From positions 1 to 38,043 of the forward strand of contig JAWKSZ010000079.1 in the NCBI GenBank assembly GCA_041402045.1: 38,043 nucleotides of DNA. Direction: 5' to 3'. This DNA comes from JAGQRJ01 sp041402045. Lineage in GTDB: Bacteria; Planctomycetota; J058. The stretch's first letter is position 1, and the number at the start of each line of letters is the position of its first letter. A program made the position numbers and the translations under genes. The notes below the pieces were generated by a model that saw only the letters and a list, made by a program, of their open reading frames with translations, was not told the origin of the DNA and ran no database searches. Positions 15,834 through 25,500 of this stretch are shown in pieces.

Positions 15834-16840
15834 ATGAACGACGTGCTCGCGTCCACCCCGCGCTTGCGCTTCGCGCACCTGCCCACGCCCCTCGAGCGCC
15901 TGCCGCGGCTGAGCGAGCGCCTGGGGATCGAGCTCTGGGTCAAGCGCGACGACTGCACCGGCCTCGCGACCGGGGGCAACAAGGCGCGCAAGCTCAATTC
16001 CTCCTGGCCGACGCCCTGGACCACGGCGCAGACGCCACCGTGGTCACCAAGGGCAGGCTGCAGTCGAACCACTGTGCGCCAGACCGCGGCCGCCGCCGCG
16101 CGGCTCGGGCTCGCGTGCCACCTGGTAGTCGCCGACGTGGTCGGACGCCGACCCGGACTACGCGGACCGGGGAACCTGTTCATCGATCGGCTGCTGAGGG
16201 CCACCTGCCACCGCGCCGCCCGCGACGCGCGAGGCGGTCGAGCAGCAGGTCCTGGCCGAGCTCCGTGCCCAGGGCCGCACCCCCTACCTGCGCGATCCCC
16301 TACGGCGGCTCCAACGTGCTCGGCGCCCTGGGCTACGTCGACGCCGCTCGCGAGCTGCAGGTCCAGCTCGAGGCCCAGGGCCTGACCCCCTGGCGACGCC
16401 CTCGTCCACGCCTCGGGCTCGAGCGGACCCAGGCCGAAGGCTCGCGGTCGGGGTCTCCGCCCTCGGCCTCGGGCTGCGGGTGCTGGGGATCGACGTGAAC
16501 CACGACCGCGGCTGGCTGCAGGGGCGAGGGTCCCTCGCCTGACCCGGGCGACCGCCGAGCACCTCGGCGTCGCGGACCCAGCGACCGGGTCGAGGTCCTC
16601 GAGCTACGCGGGCCCGGGCTACAGCGTCCCCACGACCCCGGCCATGCGCGCAGCGGTGGGCTCGCCGCGCGGGAGGAGGGCCTGCTGCTCGACCCGGTAC
16701 ACCGGCAAGGCCTTCGCCGCGCTCCTCGACCTGGTCGCCCGGGGCGAAGCTCCGCCAGGGGCGACCGTGGATATTCTGCCTGCACCGCGGCGGCGTGCCC
16801 GGGCTGTTCGCGTATCGCTCCGTGTTCTCAGGCCCTGAGC
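15834..16840 (+). pseudogene. D-cysteine desulfhydrase / ACC deaminase-like PLP enzyme, heavily frameshifted
   Basis: Starts MNDVLASTPRLRFAHLPTPLERLPRL and ELWVKRDDCTGLATGGNKARKL, the PLP-binding start of the D-cysteine desulfhydrase/ACC deaminase family (Lys in GNKARKL binds PLP). The order TKGRLQSNHC, LGLACHLVV, PYGGSNVLGALGY, TGKAFAALLDL and FCLHRGGVPGLFAY follows the family from end to end, but these blocks lie in all three frames with at least five switches. Whether this is a real pseudogene or a poorly resolved assembly stretch cannot be settled here; the same defect in neighbours favours the latter. The 3' end is approximate. Confidence 0.65.
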
Positions 16841-16990
16841 CGCCCACATTCCGCCATCGCCCCGGCGGTCCCGTCTCTCCACGACCCGCTCACGCGAACC
16901 TCAAGGGCCTCCTAACCCGCGCGCTGACGTGAGTTCGAGTGCCCAGCGGGTGGCAAGGGGTTTGCGACGAGCGATTGCAAAGGTCGTGAA

Positions 16991-18388
16991 ATGAACGCGT
17001 GCCGCGCGCTGCTCCTGATCCTGTCCCTCTTCGGCGCCGCCGGGGCGGTCCAGGCGCAGGGGACGGCCCCCGCCGTCGAGCTCGACCCCTTCGCCGACGT
17101 GCGGCGCAGCGACGGGACCCTGCGCTGGGGCGAGCTCATGGCCCGCGAGGGCGAGCCCGGCCCCCGGCTGCGCAACTTCAGCCTGGAGTCCTTCGCCCGC
17201 GAGCTCGCCCACGTGATCCAGTCCGGCGATCGGGCCCGCACCGAAGAGTTCTTCGACGGCGTGATCGCGACGGACTTCTATCGCACCTACGGCGTGTTCG
17301 CGGTCTCCTCGACGGCGGTCGAGCTGGGCTACGACATGGCCTACCGCCGCTACCTGCACCGCTACCTCAAGCCGCGCTTCGTGAGCGGGGTCCTGCGCAG
17401 CAACCTCGCCCTCGCGACCGGGATCGCCCTGGCCGAGCTCGCCAACGGAACCTTCAACGGCAAGGCCTTCGCGATCTCCATGGGCAGCCTGGGTCTGTCC
17501 TCGGCGCTGGTCGAGGCGGCGGCCACGAGGATCCCCGCGTTGCACCGCTTCAAGACCGCGATCCGCGCGCCCCAGGCCGGGCGCCTGCTGCGCGCGGGCG
17601 GCTTCGTCTACCAGACCGCGGAGCTGGCCGTGGTGTTCTTCGTGGGCCGCCTGGTCGAGGAGGCCTACTACGGGATCCAGGCGCGGCGCGACGCGCTGGA
17701 GGCGCTCCAGACCGCGGGGGCCGCCGCCTACGACGCCTGCGCCGGCGCCGCGACCCCCGAGGCTGCGCGCGACGCCCTCGTCGCCTACGAGGCCGCCTGG
17801 ACGACCTACCGCAACGTGCTCTACGGCCCGCTGCTCCACGACCAGGCGGTGTTCCTCGGGCGCCTGGAGCGCCTGGCCGAGGACGCCAAGCTCGTCGACG
17901 ACCGCGTGCAGGCTGCGCTGCGCCGCGCGGCGGGGCACCCGGAGCTGCCGCTGGTCCGCTTCGCGCAGCGCCAGGCCGACGAGGCCGCGGCCCGCTTCGA
18001 CCGCGAGCTCGACCAGCTCGCGAGCACCTACCTCGACGACACCCAGGAGCACTTCGCCGAGGTCTACACGGGACGCCGCGCGGCCACCGACCCCTTCGCC
18101 GTGCCGCTGCAGCTGGTGCGCACCGGCGCGCCCCAGGCGCGCGCCGCGTTCGTCCGCGCCCACGCCAAGGCCTGCCAAGAACCGGCTGCAGTCCTACGCC
18201 CGCGAGCGCACGGCCCTCCTGGCGCTCGCCGCCCTCGCGCCGGCGCAGGGCGCCGGTTCGCCGCCTCCCGCGCGCGGGTCGAGCGGGTCGAGCGCGCGGA
18301 CGAGGAGCTCGCCCGCGCAGGCAGCCCGCTCTCGCTCCTGGGCCTGGACCCGCCGCGCGGCGCCCGGCCTCCGGCACTCCTGGAGTAG
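16991..18388 (+). CDS. Exported hypothetical protein
   Basis: 465 residues as read. A signal peptide (MNACRALLLILSLFGAAGAVQAQ) is followed by an Ala-rich, mostly helical protein with weakly hydrophobic stretches (about 95-108, 138-180 and 205-220) that may be membrane-associated. No family recognised. Near 18180 the frame looks wrong for about 70 bp: NRLQSYARERTALLALAALAPAQGA in another frame is better coding sequence, and the original frame resumes at RVERVERADEELARAG. An extra A at about 18180 and a missing base near 18250 would explain it. Confidence 0.6.
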   Translation: MNACRALLLILSLFGAAGAVQAQGTAPAVELDPFADVRRSDGTLRWGELMAREGEPGPRLRNFSLESFARELAHVIQSGDRARTEEFFDGVIATDFYRTYGVFAVSSTAVELGYDMAYRRYLHRYLKPRFVSGVLRSNLALATGIALAELANGTFNGKAFAISMGSLGLSSALVEAAATRIPALHRFKTAIRAPQAGRLLRAGGFVYQTAELAVVFFVGRLVEEAYYGIQARRDALEALQTAGAAAYDACAGAATPEAARDALVAYEAAWTTYRNVLYGPLLHDQAVFLGRLERLAEDAKLVDDRVQAALRRAAGHPELPLVRFAQRQADEAAARFDRELDQLASTYLDDTQEHFAEVYTGRRAATDPFAVPLQLVRTGAPQARAAFVRAHAKACQEPAAVLRPRAHGPPGARRPRAGAGRRFAASRARVERVERADEELARAGSPLSLLGLDPPRGARPPALLE

Positions 18389-18433
18389 GAGCGAAGCCGG
18401 GACAACCGCCCCGGCGTCCCTACACTCGGGCCC

Positions 18434-18812
18434 ATGGACCGCGCTCACCCTGCCCACGTGCCCGCGCCCAAGAGGGCGCAGAGCTGCCCTGCCTGCCGCG
18501 AGGCCCCGACCGGGCCGCCCGCGTCGTGCGCTGCCCGCGCTGCCACGCGACCCACCACATGGATGCGTGTGGGAGCGCAGCCTCTACGGCGGCTGCGGCT
18601 ACGACCTCGAGGACGAGGCCCGGCGCCTGGCCGTGCTCTGGGTCCAGCGCACCCTGCGCTGGCTGCTCAACTCCCCGGGCGCTGGATCGAGCGCCAGCGC
18701 GAGGCGTGCTCGCCCAGCGCCGGCTCTACGGCTCCCTGCTCGCGTCCTCGCTGATCACAACATCGCGTCGCTCCTCGCGCCTTGCCGGAGCGCATTTCAA
18801 CGGGCTGCTAGC
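18434..18812 (+). pseudogene. Second prokaryotic RING-finger gene, frameshifted
   Basis: The blocks SCPACREA, VVRCPRCHATHHMDAC and WERSLYGGCGYDLEDEARRLAVLWVQRTLRWLLNSPG occur in this order in three frames and rebuild a C-x2-C...C-x2-C...H-x3-C...C finger with a C-terminal hydrophobic helix, like the protein at 9213-9659. The first switch is repaired by one extra C in a CCCC run near 18510. Start ATG 18434 is preceded by TACACT at 18421-18426. The 3' end is uncertain. Probably a real gene hit by indels. Confidence 0.55.
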
Positions 18813-18822
18813 TAGGGGCCCG

Positions 18823-19236
18823 TCACGCCGGGGTCTGCGCCCCCGCGAGCATGAGCCCGGACACCGCGCCGTAGGCCTCGGCCCAGGCCGCCTCGTGAGC
18901 CGGGGTCCAGGCCTCGCCCACGGCCTCCGCCAGCGCGGCGATCAGGCACTCCCCGACCCAGGGGTACATCTCGGCGGTGACCTGATAGTCCACGTGCACG
19001 CGCCCCATGGTCCCCAGGGTCTCGCTGAGCCAGGCGCCGTCGTCCAGGTGGTCGAGCACCGCGAGCAAGGCCTCCTGCAGCATGCGCTGCTGCTGCTCCG
19101 CCGCGTTCTTGGCGAACAGCGGCCGCACCTGGGGGTAGCGCTCGAACAGGAGCTCGTAGAAGCGCCGGGTGATCGTCCCCTCCCGCTCCACCGCCAACTC
19201 GAAGCTCGACCTCAACAACGCTGCGTTCAATCCCAC
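18823..19236 (-). CDS. Single-domain bacterial globin (flavohaemoglobin-type)
   Basis: 137 residues from GTG 19236 with GGAGGT 5 nt upstream. ITRRFYELLFERYPQVRPLF (B10 Tyr at 27) and GRVHVDYQVTAEMYPWVGECLIAAL (proximal His 81, then the YxxVG of helix G) match the globin domain of flavohaemoglobins. The reductase domains are absent; length fits a stand-alone haem domain. It likely binds O2 or NO, and with an external reductase could oxidise NO to nitrate. It is divergently transcribed from an NsrR-like regulator 90 bp away, which supports a role in nitric oxide defence. Confidence 0.85.
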   Translation of the reverse strand: MGLNAALLRSSFELAVEREGTITRRFYELLFERYPQVRPLFAKNAAEQQQRMLQEALLAVLDHLDDGAWLSETLGTMGRVHVDYQVTAEMYPWVGECLIAALAEAVGEAWTPAHEAAWAEAYGAVSGLMLAGAQTPA

Positions 19237-19281
19237 GAGACCTCCATAGGGGTATTTCCTTCACCCGTTCAATAGGCGCGA

Positions 19282-19309
19282 AGCATACCCATTCCAAGGG
19301 GTCCGTCAA
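19282..19309 (-). promoter_or_regulatory. Globin promoter
   Basis: On the minus strand TTGACG (19304-19309), 16 bp, TATGCT (19282-19287): a good sigma-70-type promoter. It overlaps the regulator promoter of the opposite strand, so one bound regulator could control both. Confidence 0.6.
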
Positions 19310-19320
19310 GCACCTATTCT
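19292..19320 (+). promoter_or_regulatory. Promoter of the NsrR-like gene, probably leaderless
   Basis: TTCCAA (19292-19297), 17 bp, TATTCT (19315-19320). The -10 box ends 6 bp before the ATG at 19327, so the mRNA would begin at the start codon; there is no ribosome binding site. Confidence 0.45.
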
Positions 19321-19326
19321 AGGCAC

Positions 19327-19764
19327 ATGCATATCCAGGCCTCGACCGACTACGCGCTGCGCGCGCTGCTCTACCTGGCGACCACCCCTGCCGAGCGCTT
19401 CGTGCCCGCGAGCGAAGTCGCCGCGGCCTATGGGCTGTCCGCGCACCACGTGAGCAAGATCTGCAAGGACCTCACCGCCCGAGGCTGGCTCGAAGGGCGC
19501 CGCGGGTCGGGGGGCGGCGTGCGCCTGGCCCAGCCGGCGGACAGCCTGCGCCTGGGACAGGTCGTGGCCGCCCTCGAGCCCCTCGACCTCGTGGAGTGCC
19601 TGCGCGCCGACGGCGGTGAGTGCGTGATCACACCGGGCTGCAAGCTCAAGCGCGCGCTGGAGCAGGCGCGCAAGGCGTTCCTGCGCGCCCTCGACGAGCA
19701 CACCCTCGCGGACCTGAGCCGCGGCCGAACCCTGGGGCGCCTGCTCGGGCTCGACGCTACCTGA
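19327..19764 (+). CDS. nsrR: Rrf2-family regulator, NsrR-like Fe-S sensor
   Basis: 145 residues. It starts MHIQASTDYALRALLYLA, the Rrf2 winged-helix N terminus, with recognition helix LSAHHVSKICKDL and the wing RRGSGGGVRLAQP. Three Cys (91, 99, 105) in VECLRADGGECVITPGCKLKRAL match the Fe-S ligands of NsrR, including its CVITPxCxLK block; spacing C-x7-C-x5-C is slightly wider than the usual C-x4-C-x5-C. It should repress until NO damages the cluster. The obvious target is the divergent globin, and probably itself. The stop overlaps the end of the convergent kinase gene by 8 bp. Confidence 0.82.
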   Translation: MHIQASTDYALRALLYLATTPAERFVPASEVAAAYGLSAHHVSKICKDLTARGWLEGRRGSGGGVRLAQPADSLRLGQVVAALEPLDLVECLRADGGECVITPGCKLKRALEQARKAFLRALDEHTLADLSRGRTLGRLLGLDAT

Positions 19765-22518
19765 GGCGCTCTTCGATCGCCTTGAGCCGCGCCTCGGCCT
19801 GCTCGCGGAGCGCAGGGTCGCGCGCGGCCTCCTGCCAGTAGATCGCGGCCGCGGGCAGGAGCCCCAGCTCCTCGTGCAGCTCGGCCAGGGCTGCGTCGTC
19901 GCGGCGCGAGGGGCCCAGGCGCTCCTGCACCGAAGGCAGCCCCGAGAGCACCCGGGCCCGGGTCAGGTGCAGCGCCCCCAGGATCGGCAGCCCCTGCTTG
20001 ATCCGGAGCTTGGCCAGGGTGCGGTGAGGCTGCGGGTCCTCGCCGATCGGCCGCCAGTCCGGGTGCAGGTGGTTCTCGAGGAAGGGGTCGCGGGCCAGCG
20101 CCTGACGCGCGGCCTCGACCCCCTCCTTCCAGGCGCGCGGCTCCTGGAACTCGGCGAGGCAGGCGGCGAGGCGCTCCCAGCGATCGGAGAGCAGCCAGCC
20201 GCGCACGCCGATCCGGAGGTTGTCCACCGCGTCGAAGGGCTGGCCGCGGCGCAGGAGCACCTCTCCCCGCACGTAGTTCAGCCGGGGATCCCAGGCGTGG
20301 GCGGCCAAGCCCTCCTCCGCCGCGACCCGGGCCTCGTCCAGGCGCTCGAGGCGCAGCAACGCCTCGGCGCGGAACCCCGCCAACTGTCGCTCCCCCGGGA
20401 CCTGCTCCAGGCCGCGGCTGGCGTAGCCCAGGGCGCGCTCGGGTTCGCCGTAGGCCAAGGCCCCCTCGGCGAGGTAGGCCCAGCCCTCGTCGGGGGGCAG
20501 CTCGCCGCGCTCGAGCTGACCCTCCCAGGTCCGGGCCAAGCCTGCGTTCTCGCCGTTGGGCAGCCAGCTCGCGCGGAACTTGGTCGCCACCCGGCGCAGC
20601 TCGGTGACCGCGCTCATGCGCGGCACGAGCTCTCGCGCCAGGCCACCCACGCGCACCGCGTCGCCGTCCGCGTCGTTCCGGGTCACGCCCCCGACGACCT
20701 GCAGCGGGTTCCGCACCAGCACGTGGTTCGTGTAGGGCGGGGTCACCCAGCGCAGGCGCTCGAACAGCACCCAGCCGTCGAGGGGGTCCATGACCTGGGC
20801 CCGGAGGAAGTCCTGCTCTGCCTCCTCCAACCGCCCGGCGGCCACCCGCGCCACGGCGCGGCGGAGGTAGGGCCAGGCCGCCTCGGGGTCTGCGGCCATC
20901 ACGCGCTCCAGGGCAGGGATCGTCGCCTCGGGCCCCTCGTCGGACGCGACGAGGGCCAGCGCGTCGCGGGCGGCGCTCGCCGGAGCGCCCCGCAGGAGCT
21001 CCGCTGCCGCCCGCGGGCGCCCCTGACGCAAGAGGGCCCGGGCGAGGTCCACCGGCGTCGCCTCGAGGGAGGCGCTGCGCGCCTGCAGACGGCTCGGCGC
21101 CCGGGCCAGGAGCACGTCCACCGTGCGCCGCTGCACCCGGCGCCGCGCGTCCTCGAGGCCCGCGCGGAAGGTGTCGGCGGCGCCCTCGGCCAGGAGCGGC
21201 GCGAGGGCCTGGCCCGCCGCCTCGAGCTCGGCGCGCGCGGCGTCCGAGCCCGCGAGCACGGCGTCCACCTCGCGCACCTCGGCCGCCAGGCGCTGGAACG
21301 CGACCTGGGTCTCGTAGGCGCCGCGCAAGAGCTCGCTGGCCTGGGCGCTGCTCCGCTGCGCGCGCATGGAGACCCGCGCCTCCTCGGCCGAGGGCCTCGG
21401 CCTCGACCCCGCGTCCTCCGCCAAGGCCTGCTGCCGACGCGCCTCCCCGCGGCGGCGCCGGCGGCGTAGAGCGCGCCGCCCCACACCGCGGCGATCAGGA
21501 GCGCGGCGGCGCCGGCGGTGCGCAGCGCGCCCTTGTGCCGGCGCCACAGCCGGCGCAGGGTCTCGCCCAGGTCCTCGGCGTAGGCGCCGATCGCCCGGTC
21601 GTCGAGGTAGGCGCGCACGTCGTCGGCCAACGCCGCCGCGCTGGGGTAGCGCTCGGCGCGGTCGCGGGCCATGGCCCGCAGCGCGATCGCCTCGACCGCC
21701 GCCGGGATCTCGAGCTCCGGCGCGCGCTCGCGGGGCGTCGGCGGCGGGCCCTTGAACAACAGCCGCAGGACCTTGCCCGCGCGCCCCGAGAACGGGGGTT
21801 CGAAGGTCAGGAGCTCGTAGAGGATCCCGCCCAGGGCGTAGACGTCGGCGCGGGTGTCGAGGTCGGGCACCCCCTCGGCCTGCTCCGGCGGCATGTAGGC
21901 CGGGGTCCCGATCACCGCGCCGCGCTGGGTGAGCTGCCCCGACTCGTCGTCCTCGTCGTCGAGGTCGTCGCTCCCGCTGCGCAGGAACGAGTCGACGGAC
22001 TGTTCGAGGCGGCTCTCTTCGGGGCCGCGCACCGGCTTGGCCACCCCCCAGTCCATGACCAACACCACGTCGCCCTCGCCGAGCATGACGTTCTGCGGCT
22101 TGAGGTCGCGGTGGATCACCCCCCGGTCGTGGGCGAAGGCCATGGCCTCGCAGATCTGGAGGAACAGCCGCAGGCGCCGGCCCAGGGGGTAGGCCCGCCG
22201 CACCTTCCCGTCGGTGTCGGCGGCCAGCTCGCGCACGAGGTCCTTGAGCTCGCGCCCCTGGATCAGCTGCATGGCGAGGAACAGCTCGTCCCCCGCGCGG
22301 CTGAGCTCGTGGACCGGGATCACGTTGGGGTGGCGCAGCTGGCCCGTGATCTGCGCCTCCTCCACGAAGCGCAGCTGCAGCGCCTGGCTCGCGCCCTCGT
22401 GCAGGGTCTTGACCGCGACCGCGCGCCGCAGGCGCTCGTCCACGGCGCGGAACACGCGGCCCATGCCGCCCCGCGCCAGCTCGCGCTCGACCCGATACCG
22501 CCCGTCGAGGAGGCTCAC
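19757..22518 (-). CDS. Membrane Ser/Thr protein kinase with TPR-like C terminus (one frameshift)
   Basis: Starts at GTG 22518 inside GTGA, overlapping the stop of the pseudokinase gene. Kinase domain 8-340: ELARGGMGRVF loop, VAVK (K37), HRDLKPQN (D138), MDWG (156-158, the DWG variant common in this group), GTPAYMPPEQ. A very acidic insert (DSFLRSGSDDLDDEDDESG) sits in the activation segment. One membrane helix (ALRTAGAAALLIAAVWGGALYAAG) follows, then the frame breaks at CCCC 21445-21448. One extra base restores 920 residues (2763 nt). The extracytoplasmic part is helical with TPR-like repeats to the end. An active receptor-type kinase is expected; targets unknown. Confidence 0.82.
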
Positions 22519-25500
22519 CGCCCACCCCACGTGTCTTCGGCGTAGAGCTCGGGCGGGACCCACCAGCGCCGGACCCACACCTCGCGCTCGGGGTCGACGC
22601 CCTGGAGTCCGTCGGCCAGCCGCGGCTTGCCCAGCGCGCGCAGCCGCCCCTCGAGCAGCGCGCGGACCTCCGGCGGCGCGCCGCGGAAGGCGTTGCCCAC
22701 GTTCACGTGGGCCCAGGCGTCGAGGAGCGCGACGTGGGTCGGGCCCGGGTCAGCGCGGCCCTGGCTCAGGAGCCAGCGCGCCTGGCAGCAGAGGAAGATC
22801 CCTTGCAGCCGCGCCTGACCCTGGAAGGCCTGCATGCGCTGCGCCAGCCACTCCAGGTGCCGCCCCACGCGCTGGGGCCGCGACCCCTGGGTCAGGGTCA
22901 GCCAGCGCAGGCGCGCGGCGATCCCGGCGACCAGCGGCGGGTAGGGGGGCGCGTCCTGGAGCTGCCCGATCGGCGGGAACGCTTGCTCGAGGAACGGGAG
23001 CAAGTTCGGGGTCCGCGGGTCGCTCAGGAGGTTGAACAGGTCGCCCAGGGCCAGGCCCACCTCCAGCGGCCCGGAGCGCTCCAGGCTCTGCATGCCGCGG
23101 TCCAGCTCGCGCTGGAACACGTCGCCGTCGCCGCGGAGCAGGACCTCGTGGGCGTGGAGGAACGCGGCCTGGGCGTGGAGCTCCTCGGGGAGCGCGGCGT
23201 AGTCGGGCAGGGTGCGCTCGGTCTCGCCGCCGGCGGCGAGCTGCGCCCGCAGGCGCAGGAGCTCGGCCCGCAGCCAGAACTCGGCGTCCTGGCGCCCGTT
23301 CCCCCGCCGGCGGGCGAAGGCGCGCTCCAGCAGCGAGAGCGAGGCGGCGCAGCGGTTGACCTGCTGCAGGTAGGCGGCGAGCTCGACCAGGGGTTCGGGG
23401 CGCTCGGTGTATTCGCTGACCGCGAGCAGCTTCCCGCACCAGGCGCGGCTGGCCAGGGTCCAGCTCAGGTGAAAGCCCCAGCGCAGGTTCCAGAAGCGCA
23501 GCAGGAGCCGCGGCGGCGCGGGGGAGCGCGGGTCCAGGTGCGCGGCCAGGTCGAAGGCGAACAAGCCCTTGGCGCTGCCCCGGAGCTGCAGCCCCGCCAG
23601 GGCCTGGTGCGCGCGGCCCTCGAGCTCGTAGACCCAAGACTGGGTGCGCAGCTCGGGGGCGTCGGTCAGGAGCGACTCCAGCGCGTCGAGGGCCTCGTGC
23701 CCGGGGCGCTCGGCGGCGGGCTGGTCTCCGCGATCGCGGGCCGCCTCGGCCTCGCGCACCCACAGCGCGATCCGCCCCAGGCGACCCCAGGGGCCGTCCA
23801 GCTCGCTGAGGGCCTCGAGGGCCGCCTGCTCCTCCTCAGCGTCGGCGGCGGTGGGCAGGCGGTTGGCGGCGACGTAGCGCCCGAGCTGGGCCTGGGCCGA
23901 GCTCGGCTCCAGCTCCCCCCAGGCGCGGAAGTCTTCGAGGGCCTGCCGCAGCGCGGGCGGCGCCAGCGAGCGCCGCAGCGCCCACTCGCCCCGGGTCGCG
24001 AGCAGCGCGCGCAGGGCCTCGGGGGCCTCGCGCTGCAGCCCACGCGCCAGACGCTCGGCGCGGGCGAAGGCCGCGAGCACGCGCTCGTTCTGGGCGGCGT
24101 TGTGGGCGCGCGCGTCCTCGCTCGTGGGCTCCTGAGCCTCGGCGACCGCGGCGCTCGCCGCGCGCAGGGCCTCGTCCAGGGCGCGGGCGAACTCGAGGTG
24201 TCGCGCGGCGCGAGCCTGCTCGGCCTGCGCCAGCGCCTCCGCCTCCCGAGCCTCGGCCAGCCGGGCCTTGCTCGCCTCGCGCTGGGCCTCGGTCTGCTCC
24301 TGGGCCGCGACCGCCAGGGTCCAGGAGCGGTGCACCGAGCGGCTGGTGTAGAGCGCGAAGCCCAGGGCCACGAGGGCCACCAGGCCCAGCGCCGCGGCCT
24401 GGATCGGGTGCTTGCGCGCCAGGCGCCGCGCGCCCGCGAGGAGCGACTCGTCGTCGGCGAGCACGCGCTCGCCGTCGAGGAAGCGCTCGACCTCGCGGCG
24501 CACCGCCTGCGCGCTGCGGTAGCGCTTGGCGGGCACCGCCTCCAGCGCGCGCGCGGCGACCGCGCGCAGCGGGCGCAGCGCCGGGTCGTGCTCGCAGGCG
24601 GCCAGCACCCCCTCGAGCACCTTGCCCAGGCCCCACACGTCGACGCGCTCCGACGGCGCGCGGCTGCGCCCGAGCTCGGGCGCGCGCTGGACGCGGGTCG
24701 TGGGCGCCCGCACGCGGAGCGCCTGCTGGACCGCCGGCGGGGACTCGGGCAGGGCCAGGGCCGCGCCCCAGTCGGTGACCCACACCCGACCGAAGGTCCC
24801 CAGGCGCACCGCCTTGGGGTTCAGCGCGCCGTGGACCAGCCCCCGGGAGTGGGCGTGCTCGACCGCCCCCGCCACCGCGCAGAACGCGCGCAGCAGCTCC
24901 TGGGTCGAGCGCTCGCCGCGCCCGAGCGGCTTGCCCTCGAGGGGCTCGAGGGTGAAGTAGGGCTCGCCGTTCTCGACCCCCGCGTCGTGCACCCGCGGGA
25001 TCGCGGGGTGGTCGAGCTGCGCGAGCACGTAGGCCTCGCGCAGGAACTGCTCCGCGGCGTCGGGGGGCAGCGCCTCCCCCGGCTTGCGCACGACCACCGG
25101 CGCGCGCAGGCGGAGGTCCGTGGCCTCGACCCGGGTCGGGTCGACGACCGAGGTCAGCCGGTAGCGTTCTTGCCTGAACAGGTCCACCAGCACGCCCGCG
25201 AGGGGCGTGGTCGGGCGCCGGGACTCTCCCCCCTGGGCCCGGGTCTGCTCGAGCACGGTGTCGTGAGGGCCCACGCCGCCGATCGGGGAGCGCCCGAACC
25301 CCGAGCTCATGGCGTCCGAGGGCACCGCCATGAGGGTCGCGTCGTCGCCCACAGCGCCGGGGGCGCCGCCCCCGCCGACGTAGTCGGCGGGGTAGAGCAG
25401 GGTCGCGTCGACGTCGTGGGGCAGCGGCCCGGTCCCTCGGGGCGCTGGGGCGAGGTCGGCGGCGAAGGTCGCGTCCCCGGGGTCAGGGGCGTGCACCCGC

